This document shows positions 32,953-45,274 of a DNA stretch of 64,000 nucleotides, one piece after another. The stretch's first letter is position 1; every line of letters begins with the position of its first letter. Below the pieces are notes generated by a model. It did no database searches. It had not been told where the DNA came from and saw only the letters and a program-made list of their open reading frames with translations. Both the position numbers and the translations under genes were made by a program. Origin of the DNA: Buxus sempervirens (Eukaryota; Streptophyta; Magnoliopsida; Buxales; Buxaceae); NCBI GenBank assembly GCA_947561395.2, contig OX387183.1, positions 5,947,883-6,011,882 on the forward strand, in the 5' to 3' direction.

Positions 32953-32979
32953 TGTTGGAAGCCCTAGAATATTCCAACA
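32953..32979 (+). repeat. Hairpin C, second copy
   Basis: Same 27-bp stem-loop as 32171-32197, closing the array region just before an A-run and the gag start. Confidence 0.9.
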
Positions 32980-33175
32980 ATTCAATTCAAAAAAAAAAAA
33001 AAAAAAAGAGAAGCAAATAAAGAAACAAAATCCAAACTCGTGTTCACCCAGCTTGCACATAGGCATTCCTAGGCATGTGAATGAGATTAATTGGGCACTG
33101 ATTTTTTTATTTTTTTTGCCAGGTACTAATACACTTGCAATCATAGCTCCTGTAACCAGATCAAGAGCTCGCGCC

Positions 33176-34873
33176 ATGAATCCCATTGAAGACGAAGCTG
33201 ATGCTCCTCATCCAGATGTTGTCCTACTCCAGGAGCAAGTGGCAGGACTAGCCCAAATGCTAGAGAACATACTATCGGTGTAGGCCCAACAAGTACAAGC
33301 CCAGAACCAATCATCCACTTCCAACCAAGCACCTTCACCTCCAATCAATATCCCACCTCCGGTTCAACCCATTCCTGAACCCATTTCTAAACCTACCCCT
33401 GAACCTATACTGATCAGGGAGGAGATGGTTGAGTCTGAGAAAGAGAATGAAAAAGAAAAGATGAGGGATGAAATAGAAAGAAAATTCATGCATAGGCTGG
33501 AGATGATCCAGGATGAAATGAGGGAAGTGAAAGGGATATGTAACTTTGGGGGCACCAATTTTGAAGATCTGTGCCTATACCCCGATGTATGTCTACCGGC
33601 CAAGTTTAAATGCCCAGATTTTGATAAATATGATGGCACTGGCTGCCCAATGAGCCATTTGAAGTTATACTGCGGGGCTTTATGCCAGTTTGGCCCGGAT
33701 GACGGCATACTAATCCAGCTCTTCCAACGGAGTTTGACTGGAGCTGCTTTGAGGTGGTTTGCCACTTTGGATCATGGGAAAATAAGAAGGTGGAAGGATT
33801 TAGCAGATTCCTTTTTGGCACAATACAAGTTCAACTCTGAGATTATACCAGATAGGTATGACATGATGAGGATGACAAAGAGAAATGATGAGACCATAAG
33901 GCAATATGCTAAAAGGTGGAGGGAGTTGGCTGCACAAGTCAAGCCACCCGTGGGAGAACCAGAAATGATTTCAACTTTCATCATGACATTGGGGCAACCG
34001 TTTTACAGTCACTTGGTGGGTCAAACTACCACCAACTTTGCTGCCCTAGTGCAAGTGGCAGACAGAATTGAAGATGGGATCAAGTCTGGGAAAATAGCTG
34101 ATTGCTCTGCAGTGTTGAACCAGGAAGCTTCCACCACTTTCTCTACACAGAAAAAGGAGAATGGTAATGGAAAAAGAAAGAATGAAGAAAGGATAGAAGC
34201 AGAAGTAAATATGGTGCAACCTCCCAGGGAACCCTTTCAAATCAATGTCCATCCACCTCCTATCAAGCCAACCCATCAAGTTCCTTTGTTGCCTATCCAA
34301 ATTAATGTCCCTTTTGCACAGCATGTGAAGGAGGAAACAGAAGTAAGGAAGAGAAGGGAATTTTCTAAACTACCTATGAGACCATCTGAACTTTTGCCTA
34401 CCTTACTTCAGAAGGGTTATGTGACTTTGAGGTTGCCAAATCCTCATGCAAGTAAAGGGAAGAATTATGATTCATCTGCAATCTGTGATTATCATATGAG
34501 CACTCCAGGGCATACCACAGATCGTTGCTTGGCCCTAAAGCATGCAATCCAGGATTTGCTGGATAATAACTCCTTATCATTCAATTCAGTTACACCCATC
34601 CCACCTACCGATAACAATGGGGCAGGCAACTCAAATGCAATAGGGGCAATTTTCTCTGGAGAAAGAAGATCTGATCCTTCTCAGCTTATCGCTCCTTTTG
34701 GTCCAACAGTCAGGGTTTATCTTGAAAGAAATGCTCCTGGTTATGAGCAGGAAGGCTTGCCTCACTTAGCAAGAGAAAGAAAGTATCTGAAAAAGGGAGA
34801 AAAGTCAATTTTTGCCTTTGAGAACAGGGGCAGTTTTCAAACTCCCACGTTCTCTGAAAAGAAACCTGCATAA
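33176..34873 (+). pseudogene. gag of the Tat-like retrotransposon, interrupted by one stop
   Basis: The frame starts at ATG 33176 (MNPIEDEADAP). It meets a TAG at 33281-33283 and continues in the same frame to 34873, with a long uninterrupted stretch from the Met at 33425 (482 residues). Visible features: a charged coiled-coil N-terminus, the retrotransposon Gag fold (FDKYDGTGCPMSHLKLYCGA, ALRWFATL, WKDLADSFLAQYKFN, YAKRWRELAAQVKPP), and a C-terminal zinc-knuckle-like CDYHMSTPGHTTDRC at about residues 354-368 of the 482-residue frame. Gag packages element RNA in cytoplasmic particles. No protease frame follows. Either the internal Met at 33425 is used or this copy is inactive; the stop could be new, since the LTRs show that the element is young. 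Confidence 0.85.
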
Positions 34874-37800
34874 GAAGAATGCACATTTCCTGAGGATCCT
34901 AAGGAGCCTTGTTCTCAGGAAGTGATTTTAATAAAGGCTCTTCAAAAAAAGAAAAAAAAGATTTTTCCCTTTAACATTTTTCTAGAAAATAAAAAAGTTT
35001 TTAGCAAGGTCCTTTTTACTTATGAATCATATCTCTTATTGAATTTCATTGAGTTGAATATGACTTTGACATTGGGCTCAATTTTGAGACTGAAATCGAA
35101 GAAAAAGACATTTTATGTGAAAATTCAAATCTTTTTAAGTGTCATGAGAAGAATATTTTGCAAAATTATGAAGTGACCAATTTTATGGCCTTTGGAACCA
35201 AAGATGATCCACAGTCTTCAACAGAAAAAATAGAATAAGATTTGAAGTTTTTGCATTAGAATACAGAAAGGATCACATCACTTGCTGATTCGTTCAAAAG
35301 GAAGTTGATAATATTGTTTGAAGAAATTTTGGGGCTTTGCACTTGAAAATATGAGAGAAGATCTGACCTTTTCGTGGGAAATAGAATTGGACATTATTTG
35401 ATGGAAAGAATCCAAATTCATAAGATTGATCAAAAGGTGAAGAACTTGTTCATAATAGAGATCCTATTTGAAGAGGCTTTCATGTTGACAGAAGGTGATT
35501 AAGAAGGAAAAAAAGAGAAGAAAAAATCCTGAGCCAGTCATGTAGTACAACTCTACCAAGTCGAAAATTCAATTTTTTCTTAAAATGATAAGAGGCCTTT
35601 CTTTCTTATATCTCTAAATTTTTTGAAATCCCTAGTTAAACCCTTTGAGCTTGATACATTTTTCTAAGTAACCTAAACTGAGAATTGTAACCCCACACTG
35701 GGGCAAATTTATTAAGGCATAAAAAAAAGGAATGAAGGGACAATTATTGAAGTTCAAGAGGGATTTTGAATATGTTTTCAGAAAATGGGGCAAAGAAAAA
35801 AAGAAATGAAGAAAAAGAAAGAAAAAAAAGAAGAAGAAAAAAAAGATAATCAAATGCTAGTTGGAGAATGTCTTCAAAATTGTGAAGAAAAGAATGGAAA
35901 AAAGAAGTTCAATACTGGAGAATAAGTTTCAAATGAAGAAATCAAATTGAGGGAAGAACTTCATTACTGGGGGCAATTTTGTATTCATTCCAAGGGAAGA
36001 AATGCCTTAAAAATTACAATTTCAGTTAACCCATTTAATCATATGGTATTTGAGCCTTTTATTCCTTTTCTTTCTAAACAAACACCAAGCCTTCATTTCG
36101 TCCCATTCATAAGTCCTCTTTGATTAAGAAATTTTGAATTAAGGTAGCTTGGACCACATAGTTGCTGGTGATGAAGGATAAAAAAAAAAAAAGAAGAAGA
36201 AAAAAAAAGAAAAAAGAAAAAAATGGAGAAAATGTAGTGAAAACCCGGAAGGGCGCTACATAGCAAATAATTGGCTATCTACAAGAAAGAAATCGTCAGA
36301 GAGGAAAGTCCAGAATTGGCATAGATCCAGGTGAAGTCCTCATGTTGGTGGTTATTTTGAGATACAGTCACTCTTCAAGTGATTGAGGAAAATTCTCTTT
36401 TCAAGACTAAAGCAACATAATCAGAACTATGATATGAATCATCTGTGAACAAGTTAATGGCCATCAAAATTGCCATTAGGAAATTATTGTTGAAGTTGAA
36501 GTCATAAATTCCCATATCATGGATACAATGGAGAAACAATTGTTCTTCAATTGGATGAAGGAAAATGTCTTTCCAAGACTGGGGCAAAATAGTCAGATTG
36601 AAAGAGTCGTCATATCTGGAGCATCAATTGACAAGCCGATGGTTATGGGGATGACTCTAAAGGTTCCAAAGGTTGATTTTGGTCTTTCTTCATTTTCTGA
36701 AATAATCTTCTCATTATTCAACTTGATTTTAATTCTTTTGGACTATATGCTAATAAGTGATTGGATCATTTTTTCAAAAAAATATAAAAACACAAAAAAG
36801 CAAAAACTATATTTTTGGCCTATGATGAGCATCTATATCTTTTCATAAAACATTGGTTTTGCAAGCATTAGAGGATTCTGAGGCCGCTAGTATAAAACAT
36901 ATTTTCTTATGTTTGCATTTGCATTCTTCTATTAGGATTTATTTTTGGCAAAGGTTAAAAAAAATAAGAGAGAGAGAGAAAAAGAAAAAAAGAAAAAGAA
37001 AAAAGAAAAAAAAAAGAAAAAAAAGAGGATCATCTCTGCTGAGGGGCAAATACTTCTTCAAACAATCAAAACCGGAGCATGCTCAATGTCTTTCCTTCTG
37101 GGTTTTCATTGGAATGAATTCCAACATCTGGAAAAAGCAATCAAGCTTTAGTCTTCGAATTTGAAAGAAAAAAAAAAGGCTTCGAAGCAATGGCATGTTT
37201 TCTTCATTAAACAAGGGTTCCCAATTCTTCAATCATGAAGAAGGATTTTACTGGGGTAGCAAGAAGGCATGAAAGACAAATCATGGGTTGTAAAGGCATG
37301 AGGTTAGATCAACAGATCATGATCCATCAATCAAGATGAGGGCATTAACTTGGGCAATTAAAAAGCATGAAGACAGGTTATGGGCAGTAAGGGCACATAT
37401 ATCGTTATTGAGAGAGCAAGAAGATAAAGAAGCAAAAGCAAGTTCCAAAATATTCAAGCACAGGTTCGGGCATCAAATGGCACCCCAGGTATATTAAATA
37501 AGAAAGTCAATCAGGAAAATTCAAAAAGTGAAAAACATCAAAATCAATTGAGTTTGCAGTGGTCAATTTTAAATCCACATTCTTTTCAAAATTTGCTTGT
37601 CTCAGATTTCTTTTCATAGCCATGAGAGCTCCAAGAAATCTGAGATAAGGAAGATACGCCACCCCATCAGACTTCAAGCAGGGGTTTCATTGGCTATCTT
37701 CGAATCCATGTTTTAATCATTTCTTTGTTTGACCAAAGCAAGTTCAATTAATGAGATGTCTTTCAAATGTGTAATTTTGAGTTGTGTCTGTTCTTTGCTA

Positions 37801-38161
37801 TTCATTATGCTACAACTGCAGGCCACCCAGAAAAATTGTCTTTTTCATCATTTTCTCCACACTTTTCAGGAGATCAATGTCTATATTAGTTGTAAGTTGC
37901 AAGGATTGCCACTTTACCCACTTTTGTTTTAAAAATTTTGTCTCAAATCTCACTTCATAGCCACGAGAGCTCAGTGAGAGGAGAGAGGAGGATTTGGCCC
38001 TTAAGCTGAGGGACTTCTTAGCAAATCTTCCACAATCAATTCTTTTTTTCAAAAATCATCCATTTAATCCTCGCAAAGTGCAATTGGTTAGACAAAAGTC
38101 TCAGAAAGTGCAATTGGTGGGTCTTTTTGCTCTCTGCTTGTAATTGGTTCCAATTACCAGC
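34874..38161 (+). other. Non-coding 3' part of the retrotransposon, pol missing
   Basis: No protease, RT, RNase H or integrase motif is seen. The stretch is rich in A/G runs (35800-35850, 36180-36235, 36955-37030). It contains two pairs of diverged internal duplicates: about 36376-36480 with 36541-36660, and about 37560-37640 with 37900-37990 (shared catagcca.gagagct). It ends in short caattggt repeats before the polypurine tract. Confidence 0.7.
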
Positions 38162-38175
38162 AAAGAGGGGGCAGC
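38162..38175 (+). other. Polypurine tract
   Basis: aaagagggggcagc lies immediately before the 3' LTR, the expected plus-strand primer position. Confidence 0.8.
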
Positions 38176-39990
38176 TGTAGACACCCCAAATTGCACTAAA
38201 AATGAGAAAATAATTGAAAATATTAATTGGGATTTGAAACAGGTCAAAAAAGTGTAAAATCTGGCCAAACTGGTCATGACCGTATTTTGTTTACGGACTG
38301 GTCATACCTGCAGTTGATATACGGTCATGGCGTGCCCGTATTAATAATACGGGCAGGGCGCGACCGTAATATATATACGGGCACGGGGGTCTTTGTGCGA
38401 ATTTTACCTTTTTTATTTTTGAGCCTTATCTGCACCCAAATATCTCTCTTGGATAAGCGAATTATATTATTTATCTGTTCGAATTATCTCATTTATCCTT
38501 GTGGATAAAGGATTGGCATGATCTTGTGTTTAACTCAAACTGAAACTCTATCCTGCCAAACCTTGGACCAACCTTACCCCTGGGTGTGTCTATAAATAGA
38601 GGCTCTTTCCTCTAGCTAAGGGCCACGAAATTTTGAGTCCAAGGAATTCTAAGAAGCTCCAAGAGAAGAATCCCTGCTGCTCTGCCTGCTCAATCCAGGT
38701 AAGTCCCCTATCCCTTTTTATTTTCTGTCTTTAAATTCTAGAAGTAATATGATCATCTCTATTGCTGTAGAATAAGGGCATATCTGTTTTTGTATTCCTA
38801 AACTTGTCTCCAAGTACCTCAAGGGTCTCTCTAGCCGTAAAACGTGAAGAGAGAACTAGGGGAAAGGGGAACAGGTGGATCCCTAGAATAGAACCCCATA
38901 TCTGTTTTTTCTCTTTTTTCTAGAATAAGGCATGTGATTGTGTTTGTGTAACCAAACCTATCTCCAAGTACCTCAAGAGTCTCTCTAACCGTAAAACGTG
39001 AAGAGAGAACTAGGGGAAAAGAGAACAGGTGGATCCGTAGGGTAGACCCCCATGTGCTCTAATCTGTGAGATGTGGCTGTTTTAAATATCCTGATCATGT
39101 TTTAATGCTTTTATGATATATTTGAATGAATAACATGAATCTATGATGTTTATAGCATGAGATCCCCTATTTTTGCCAAAATTTGGATTTTTGCCACTTT
39201 TGCACCTACAGCACTGTTTTCGTGATTTTTGTGGTTTTAGGCTAGGATCTTGGATTTATCATGATCAATATGGTAGATCTGAATCCAGAAGCCTGAAAGT
39301 AAATTCTAGGGTTTCATGAGATGGTTTTTAAATTGTTTTTCATTATTGAGAAAAGACCCTACGGTCTAAATTCTCCCCTTTTGGTGTTTTTCATCAATGT
39401 GGGTATTTTTGGTTTTTATTTTTGGATTTAATGTGAAATTTGGGCTTTATCTATGTCCTGGACTATTCAAGTTCAATTTTGAAATATTTTGTAAAAATCA
39501 TATTTTTCTAGATTTCTAGAATTTGACTTGGAGCCAGATTTTTGGATTTTTCACTTTAAATTGATTTTATTTGATTTTATCTCAATTTTATTTTGATCAT
39601 GAAACCCTAGGAATGGTATGATCATATTTGATAGTTCTGGATCAATCAGACTATTCATATGAAAAAACCATACAATTTTTGTCTTTTTTGTGATTTTTCC
39701 TGATTTTATAGCAAGCCTTTTTTATTTGTAAAACATGAACAATACCTGGCAACCACCTTGTGTGGATGAATAGGGGTGCCTAACACCTTCCCCTGTTCAT
39801 AACTTAATCCCCTTACCCATCTCTGGTTGTTTTTTTAGGAGGGATATTTTGCCCTAAAATTGCCTTTTGTGCTTATTTGATATTTTGGTGTCCATTCACA
39901 CCTAAATTGAATGGTGGCGACTCTTTGTTTTAATTAATCCCGTGTGATGATTGAGGAAATCATTAGATTGATTTTTTCCCATGTCTCACA
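38176..39990 (+). repeat. 3' LTR
   Basis: 1815 bp, nearly identical to the 5' LTR. By eye the differences are four substitutions and two compensating one-base indels (one in a G-run, one in a T-run). Confidence 0.95.
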
Positions 39991-39995
39991 GGAAT

Positions 39996-40657
39996 CACCT
40001 CAACACTCATTTTTTAATTTTCAAAATAAATTTTGCAAAAGTACGTGGCATGTTTGTAATATTTATAAATTCGTAAAAATATACTTGAAACCTGTTTTAA
40101 AGACCCATGTACATGATAATAAAAAACTTATCATTTTTGAAAACTTTTTTTAATTCAAAACAATGTCAAACTTGTAATATTTATAAGCTCCATTTGAATC
40201 AATCGTCCTTAACCAAACATCACATTTAACCTTTAGTCATTCTCCAATCTAACATCTTGTCCATAGATATTGCTATGTGCAGTGTTCTTGTTTTCTTTGA
40301 TTTTTATATAAATAGATCTCTTTATTACCGATAAAAAAAATGAATGATTAAAGAGGCTTAATTATAAAATGAAAACCAAACAAAAAATGATTAATACAAA
40401 TACAAAACCCATTCTATGGTGTGTTTTAGATTGGTTCATTGGTTTTAACTGATAAAATCAAACCATCTGGTGGTCTGACTTAAATGTGTGTATATGAAAT
40501 CAGTTTAGTTCGTTTTAACCTTAAAAGCGAAACCAAACTGAAACTGAATCGGTTCTATACAATATAAACTAAAATTGATAACAACCGAAAACTGACCCTA
40601 ATGCATTTGGGTCGGTTCAAATTACAGGCTTTAACCGAGCCGTTGCCATATTCATCT
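39996..40657. other. Intergenic stretch right of the retrotransposon
   Basis: AT-rich. The part at 40380-40640 has aaccaaactgaaactgaatc / ggtcggttcaaatt wording typical of a decayed element, but without clear ends. No gene. Confidence 0.35.
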
Positions 40658-41141
40658 GGGGAGAAATTAACTTTTAGTGCTACTTTTTAAACATAATTAA
40701 AATTCAATCAACAATATTTTGACTTTTGATTTCTAGAATAACAAAAGAATTAAACTTTCGTGATATTTTACTATTACAAACAAATTATTCCAAGAATACC
40801 CTAGAATAACAAAATAATTAAATTTTCGTGATATTTTACTATTATAAACAAATTATGTCAAGAATACCCTTATACCAGTCACTCACATTACTTGTACTTT
40901 CTATCAACATTGTGTACTAACTTGTACAAGTCATTTTATTGGCTTGTACAAATTCCTTTAATGATTTGTACAAACGATTTGAATGAGTAATATGAGGGTA
41001 TTCTTGGAAGAGTAGGTTTATAATAGTAAAATGTCATTAAAATACAATTATTTTGATAAAGGTTTCTTAAAAATTAAAAGTCAGAACATTTCTGACTGAA
41101 TTTTAATTATTTTCAAAATATCACTAAAAATTAATTTTCCC
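40658..41141. mobile_element. Foldback element with internal 68-bp tandem duplication
   Basis: Terminal arms are inverted over about 75 bp: the left starts gggagaaattaacttttagtg and the right, reversed, gggaaaattaatttttagtg. Direct repeats ttcatct lie at 40651-40657 and 41142-41148. The left half contains a 68-bp tandem duplication (40734-40801 and 40802-40869). The middle has four ttgtacaa-type palindromic phrases. No coding capacity. Confidence 0.65.
40734..40869. repeat. 68-bp tandem duplication
   Basis: Two copies starting tagaataacaaaa and ending caagaataccc, differing at a few positions. Confidence 0.85.
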
Positions 41142-41920
41142 TTCATCTTAAGAGCACAAATATTTCTCCTTAATTTATTTTGTTGGGCTAATCATGTTGT
41201 TCATGGACCACCCTTGATGTCTAATAGTCTATAACAAGTTTAAAAGAGCTTGAACCGAGGCCTCGAGAGCAACATCCTAAAAACTTCTATTGCTAGAACA
41301 ACTAGTTTCTTCAATATTTCATTTTTCTTTCATGGAAAAACACACATGAGACAGCATGAAGCATTGGTTGGGTTCTAACATATCATCACCTTTTTTTTTC
41401 TTTTTCCAAAAGGCAGTTTTCTGTTCTCTTGAAATCCAAATGCAACCAAAGTGATGGGATATTATAGGCTACCCGAAGGGACACACTCCACACCCATTTT
41501 GGATACAAGGTTCCAAGTAGGGTTGGTTCTAAATTAATAATTGGACATATAATTAGAGTTGGATAGATTCACAAAAAAGGTGCTTCTAGAGTGTTCTGTA
41601 ATAGGAATGTTGGGCAATGAAAAGGAAAGACAACCATATGGTGCAATATATAATAGTTTCATCTAAGTAAATCTTACTTAAATTCCACCAATAACATGTT
41701 TAACTTACAATACTACCCATTAAAGAACTATTTGCTTCTGGGGCACTGCCAATTTCCTTCACACAAAGCTGGTCCTTTCCATGGGCAACAAGCACAAACT
41801 AAGGAACAGTAAACTATATCATTCAAAGCTTGTTAGATTGCAACTCTGCAACATAATCAGGGGAATATGCCTCAATTCAGTTTCAGTACATTTGCCATCT
41901 GAGGGCATGAACTAGATCAC
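41142..41920. other. Spacer downstream of the LHT-type gene
   Basis: This holds the probable 3' UTR of the transporter. Its 41463-41560 segment (gaagggacacactccac, ttttggatacaag) is the source or sister of a copy at about 45432-45560. Confidence 0.45.
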
Positions 41921-44577
41921 TCATGAATAGAACGTATATGTCGATGAATCCGTAATGATATTCCGCAACCCTCCAATCGTCGATGCCAACATGATGAAAA
42001 CACCGACGAAGATGCATACCTGAAATACAACATTCATACATTAATATGAAAATTTGCAGAATTTACAATCTCTTTTGTCAAAATTTTCTTATCAGTAGCT
42101 CTTGGTTACCCAATTGATGAGCCATGAACTGCTGAATCTCCTGGGTTTTTTGATTGCAAGCCACATTATACTAGGAAGCTGAAACAATTCCCAACATAAA
42201 TCCAATGCATCAATGGTGAAAACTCATTAAAACTGCTTAATAAAGAAGAGAAAAAAAAAAGGAAAATGTGACAAGATTTCAGTAACTTACAAAGAAGGAT
42301 GTAGGAGCAAAACCAAATCCTCCAAAGAAACCAAGAAGATCCCCGAAGAAGGGGAAAGTGACACCGATAAAAAGCGTAAATGCTGCAAAATAATTTCGCA
42401 ATTTTGTTTCCAATAGCAAATAAAGGCAGTTCTTATTAACATGAAATAAAAACTGTATCCTACACTAGTAGATTTTTTTTTTCTTGGGTCAACAAAGAGC
42501 CTTATTTCTTACCAACATAGGCAGTTCTAGTGACAATTCGAAGTGGAATTCCTGGTGGAAGGTTGAATCTCTTCACCATTGTCTTCTCAAGCATGTCAAA
42601 CACTGGCATTGCAAAAACCTGCAAGTATTTTTTTCTGTTACAAATAAATTACGGATGTCTGCTAACAGAATTTTAACTGTTCTAATGTACACATATCTGT
42701 AGTCTGCTCTATGTATTTCAAATTCTATATGTTGCTAATTTTGAGTACAAAAATGGTCTTTGGTTTTGATTTAACAGAAGTGAGATGCTTAAGGAGTACA
42801 AACGTTCATTGAATTGGACCCATGGAGGGTGTTCTGTTACAAGGATACATCCATTCTTCATGCCCTCTATACAATTTTCCTTTCTTTCTGAATTAAAAGC
42901 ACTCTATATTGTTTCAATGTGTTCAGTGGGAAAGAGGTTTATTTATGGACAATAGTAACGCTTCATATTGGTTTGATTTAAACCCAGGTAGAGTATTTCA
43001 CAGTTGAGGCTATGAGGCACCTAAACATAAGGTTTTGTTTGGACCATAAAAAAGATACCCCTAAAAGTTTGATTATTGGAGAGATTTGGAGACCATTTAT
43101 CTGCATCTAACTGGGGAACAAAACCATCATTATACTTCTAACCAAGGGATGATCATGCTATGCAAGATTTTTTCTAGAAAAGATTTCTGAATATGGTTTA
43201 AAGTTTAAAGGGGGGATATGAAATTCCATCATTCAATTGATAATTAAGCTATAATCATAAAACCCATTAGATTTCAAGCTCCCTGCAAAGAGGAGGGATG
43301 CAGTGTCATACTCATACCTGGTAGCTACCAATGACATGGACAACCACCATCAAATTAGCTGCAGCAATGAGCCATTCTGGTCGCTTAAGGGTGATGAGTA
43401 TATTATCATCAACAATGTTCCCGAAAGTCCAGTATCCAATCAGTGCCGTTGGAAAATAGCAAATTGCCACGATAAAATATGCGGTCATGGCACCTCTCCA
43501 CATTGGAATCTTTGAAGGCTTATCAGGAGTAGATGGAATTGTGGCCTGAATTTCAAGAACAATGGCAGCGCCCGCGAACGCAAACGATATCTGTCCAAGC
43601 GCATTAAAGACCCGAAACATGTAATCTGTAGGGGTAGTTTTCTTGTATGCATAGCTGACATTCGCAATCCTTCCTCTGCTCAAGCAACCGACCCAAGATA
43701 TTGTAGAATAACTGCACTTCAAATCATGAAAGCATTGTAAAACCATAATATAAGACGGTAACAGTCTCTTTGAGTGATGAATCCATCTTGCTCACAGACT
43801 AAAGCCAGGCTATTGTTATTAATTACCTCAGTGACATGACTGCCGCGGCGAGGGAAACACCGGCAACTGAATTGAAGTTGGGAAGCTGAGAGAGGAAGAA
43901 GTGTATGGATCCAAAGATGCAAATCCAGTAGGATTGTCTTATGGGGGTGCAAGTAGAGCAGGCAATCTCCATGAACTTCTTCAGGCACTTGCCTCCTGTG
44001 ACCATGTAGACGATGTCGCACCCAACCTGGACTATAAGTTGCTGGGGTAGCACTATCCATGGCCCAAGCTTTGGACCAAAAGCATGTCGTCCTAGCTCAT
44101 AGTAGCGATCGAAGCGAGTCCCCGGAACACATTCATGGAGTTGTATCATCTGCCACACTGTAAATAAGGTGATGCACCATGACAACACCAAAACCAGTGT
44201 TCCTGGACCCCTATAAGAGAGACAGAGAAAGAGAGAGGGGACATCTAAGTGCATGCGTCCATACAAGGGAGTATAATCTTGAAAAACCAAATTTAGTTTA
44301 TTGTTATTGTATGTAATTCTGTATACCATCCTAAGTAGGCCATGGCATAAGGCAAGCTGAGAACACCTGCACCGACCATGGCTGTAACACTGTGGAAAGC
44401 TGCATACCACCATTTTCCTTGACGAGGATGACCATGCTTAGACAACTCTTCATCTGAACTAAGTTCCTGCAGAAATACCATGAACAAGATTATTCATCTA
44501 AAGCAGGGGAGGTTACAGATGATGAAACAAAGATGTTTTTAGCTAACCTTTGGAGGGAGAGGACTTGCTGAAACCAT
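41921..44577 (-). CDS. LHT-type (lysine/histidine transporter-like) amino-acid permease
   Basis: Eight exons (44548-44577, 44327-44466, 43827-44210, 43318-43711, 42513-42618, 42291-42382, 42110-42178, 41921-42019) splice in phase to give 437 residues, close to the 440-odd of Arabidopsis LHT1/LHT2. All introns are GT-AG. The protein is an AAAP-family secondary carrier, expected to import neutral and acidic amino acids with protons across the plasma membrane. Landmarks in order: [20 protein letters not shown] and [13 protein letters not shown] (first helices), [100 protein letters not shown], and [20 protein letters not shown]. The tail matches the family ending in TYTFYS. About 10-11 membrane segments are expected. 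The first exon supplies only ten residues ([10 protein letters not shown]). Confidence 0.94.
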
Positions 44578-45274
44578 CTTTGCACCAAATCAACAGACAC
44601 CTTAATTGCAGGAGGTAAGAGTGATTTATTGTACTTGTAAATGGTCAGTGACTAGTATGATTGTTGAAAATAAAGGGAAACCTAATGGTCCTTATCTGGA
44701 TTTTCAGATAAGTGGATGTACTTTTCCCACCAACCCCATTGCAGCACTAGCTGAGGAAATACAAGTTGTGATTGGGACCTTGTATAACAGCAACTCAAAA
44801 ATCTATGCATCAGAGGGTCTTGGGAAATTTATGGGTTTGTATTTCCCTGAGGATCATTGCAGAATAAGGCATGGGAGGTATTAGGTAATTCCTTACTTTG
44901 ATAGGAACTAATGATGGGAAAGTTAGTTGGTTGGTGATGCCCATTAACATTCATCTTGAATCATTACTTGTAACTTTATGAAGAATCTGCTTAGGGTAAT
45001 AATTGAGGAGCTGAGGGTGCTGTTTGCTTTCTTTTCTGATGTTCGTGGGGGGTTCAAGCCTTCACCTTTAAACTGGTCCTAATAGCTTTCGACGCCCCAA
45101 TGTGACGAAAAGTGACTCCACATCACAAAAACAGACCTCAAATCACCTTTTTGCTGGTTTTACACACTAAAGTAACTATAGATATAGATAGGTGGTGGTT
45201 TGCTATAATTTCTAACACGGAAGGTTGGCCCAGTTCAATCCGAAAGACCCCGCCGATGGGGTGATAAGATTCGC
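44578..45274. other. Upstream region of the LHT-type gene
   Basis: No gene supported. It includes the probable 5' leader and promoter of the transporter on the minus strand; no confident TATA box was picked. Confidence 0.4.

Larger units (their letters stand above)
28140..39990 (+). mobile_element. Gag-only Tat-like Gypsy LTR retrotransposon, complete and young
   Basis: The 11,851-bp element is flanked by the 5-bp duplication ggaat (28135-28139 and 39991-39995). Order: LTR 28140-29954, primer-binding site 29957-29974, long leader with hairpin arrays, gag 33176-34873, about 3.3 kb of non-coding A/G-rich sequence, polypurine tract 38162-38175, LTR 38176-39990. Gag sequence and primer site match the Tat/Ogre side of plant Ty3-Gypsy. 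Protease, reverse transcriptase, RNase H and integrase are absent, so it depends on an autonomous partner. The LTRs differ at only about four substitutions and two single-base indels in 1815 bp by eye, meaning recent insertion. Confidence 0.93.

Noticed and set aside
31487-33186. Minus-strand frames encoding repeated peptides (EIQRLSEA-type) across the hairpin arrays
   Set aside because: They arise because unit length is often near a multiple of three; frames switch between units, and both strands are equally repetitive. The plus strand is the element's RNA.
36853-37164. Lys/Glu-rich ORFs in the retrotransposon 3' part
   Set aside because: Translation of A/G-rich runs; no pol motif or conserved domain.
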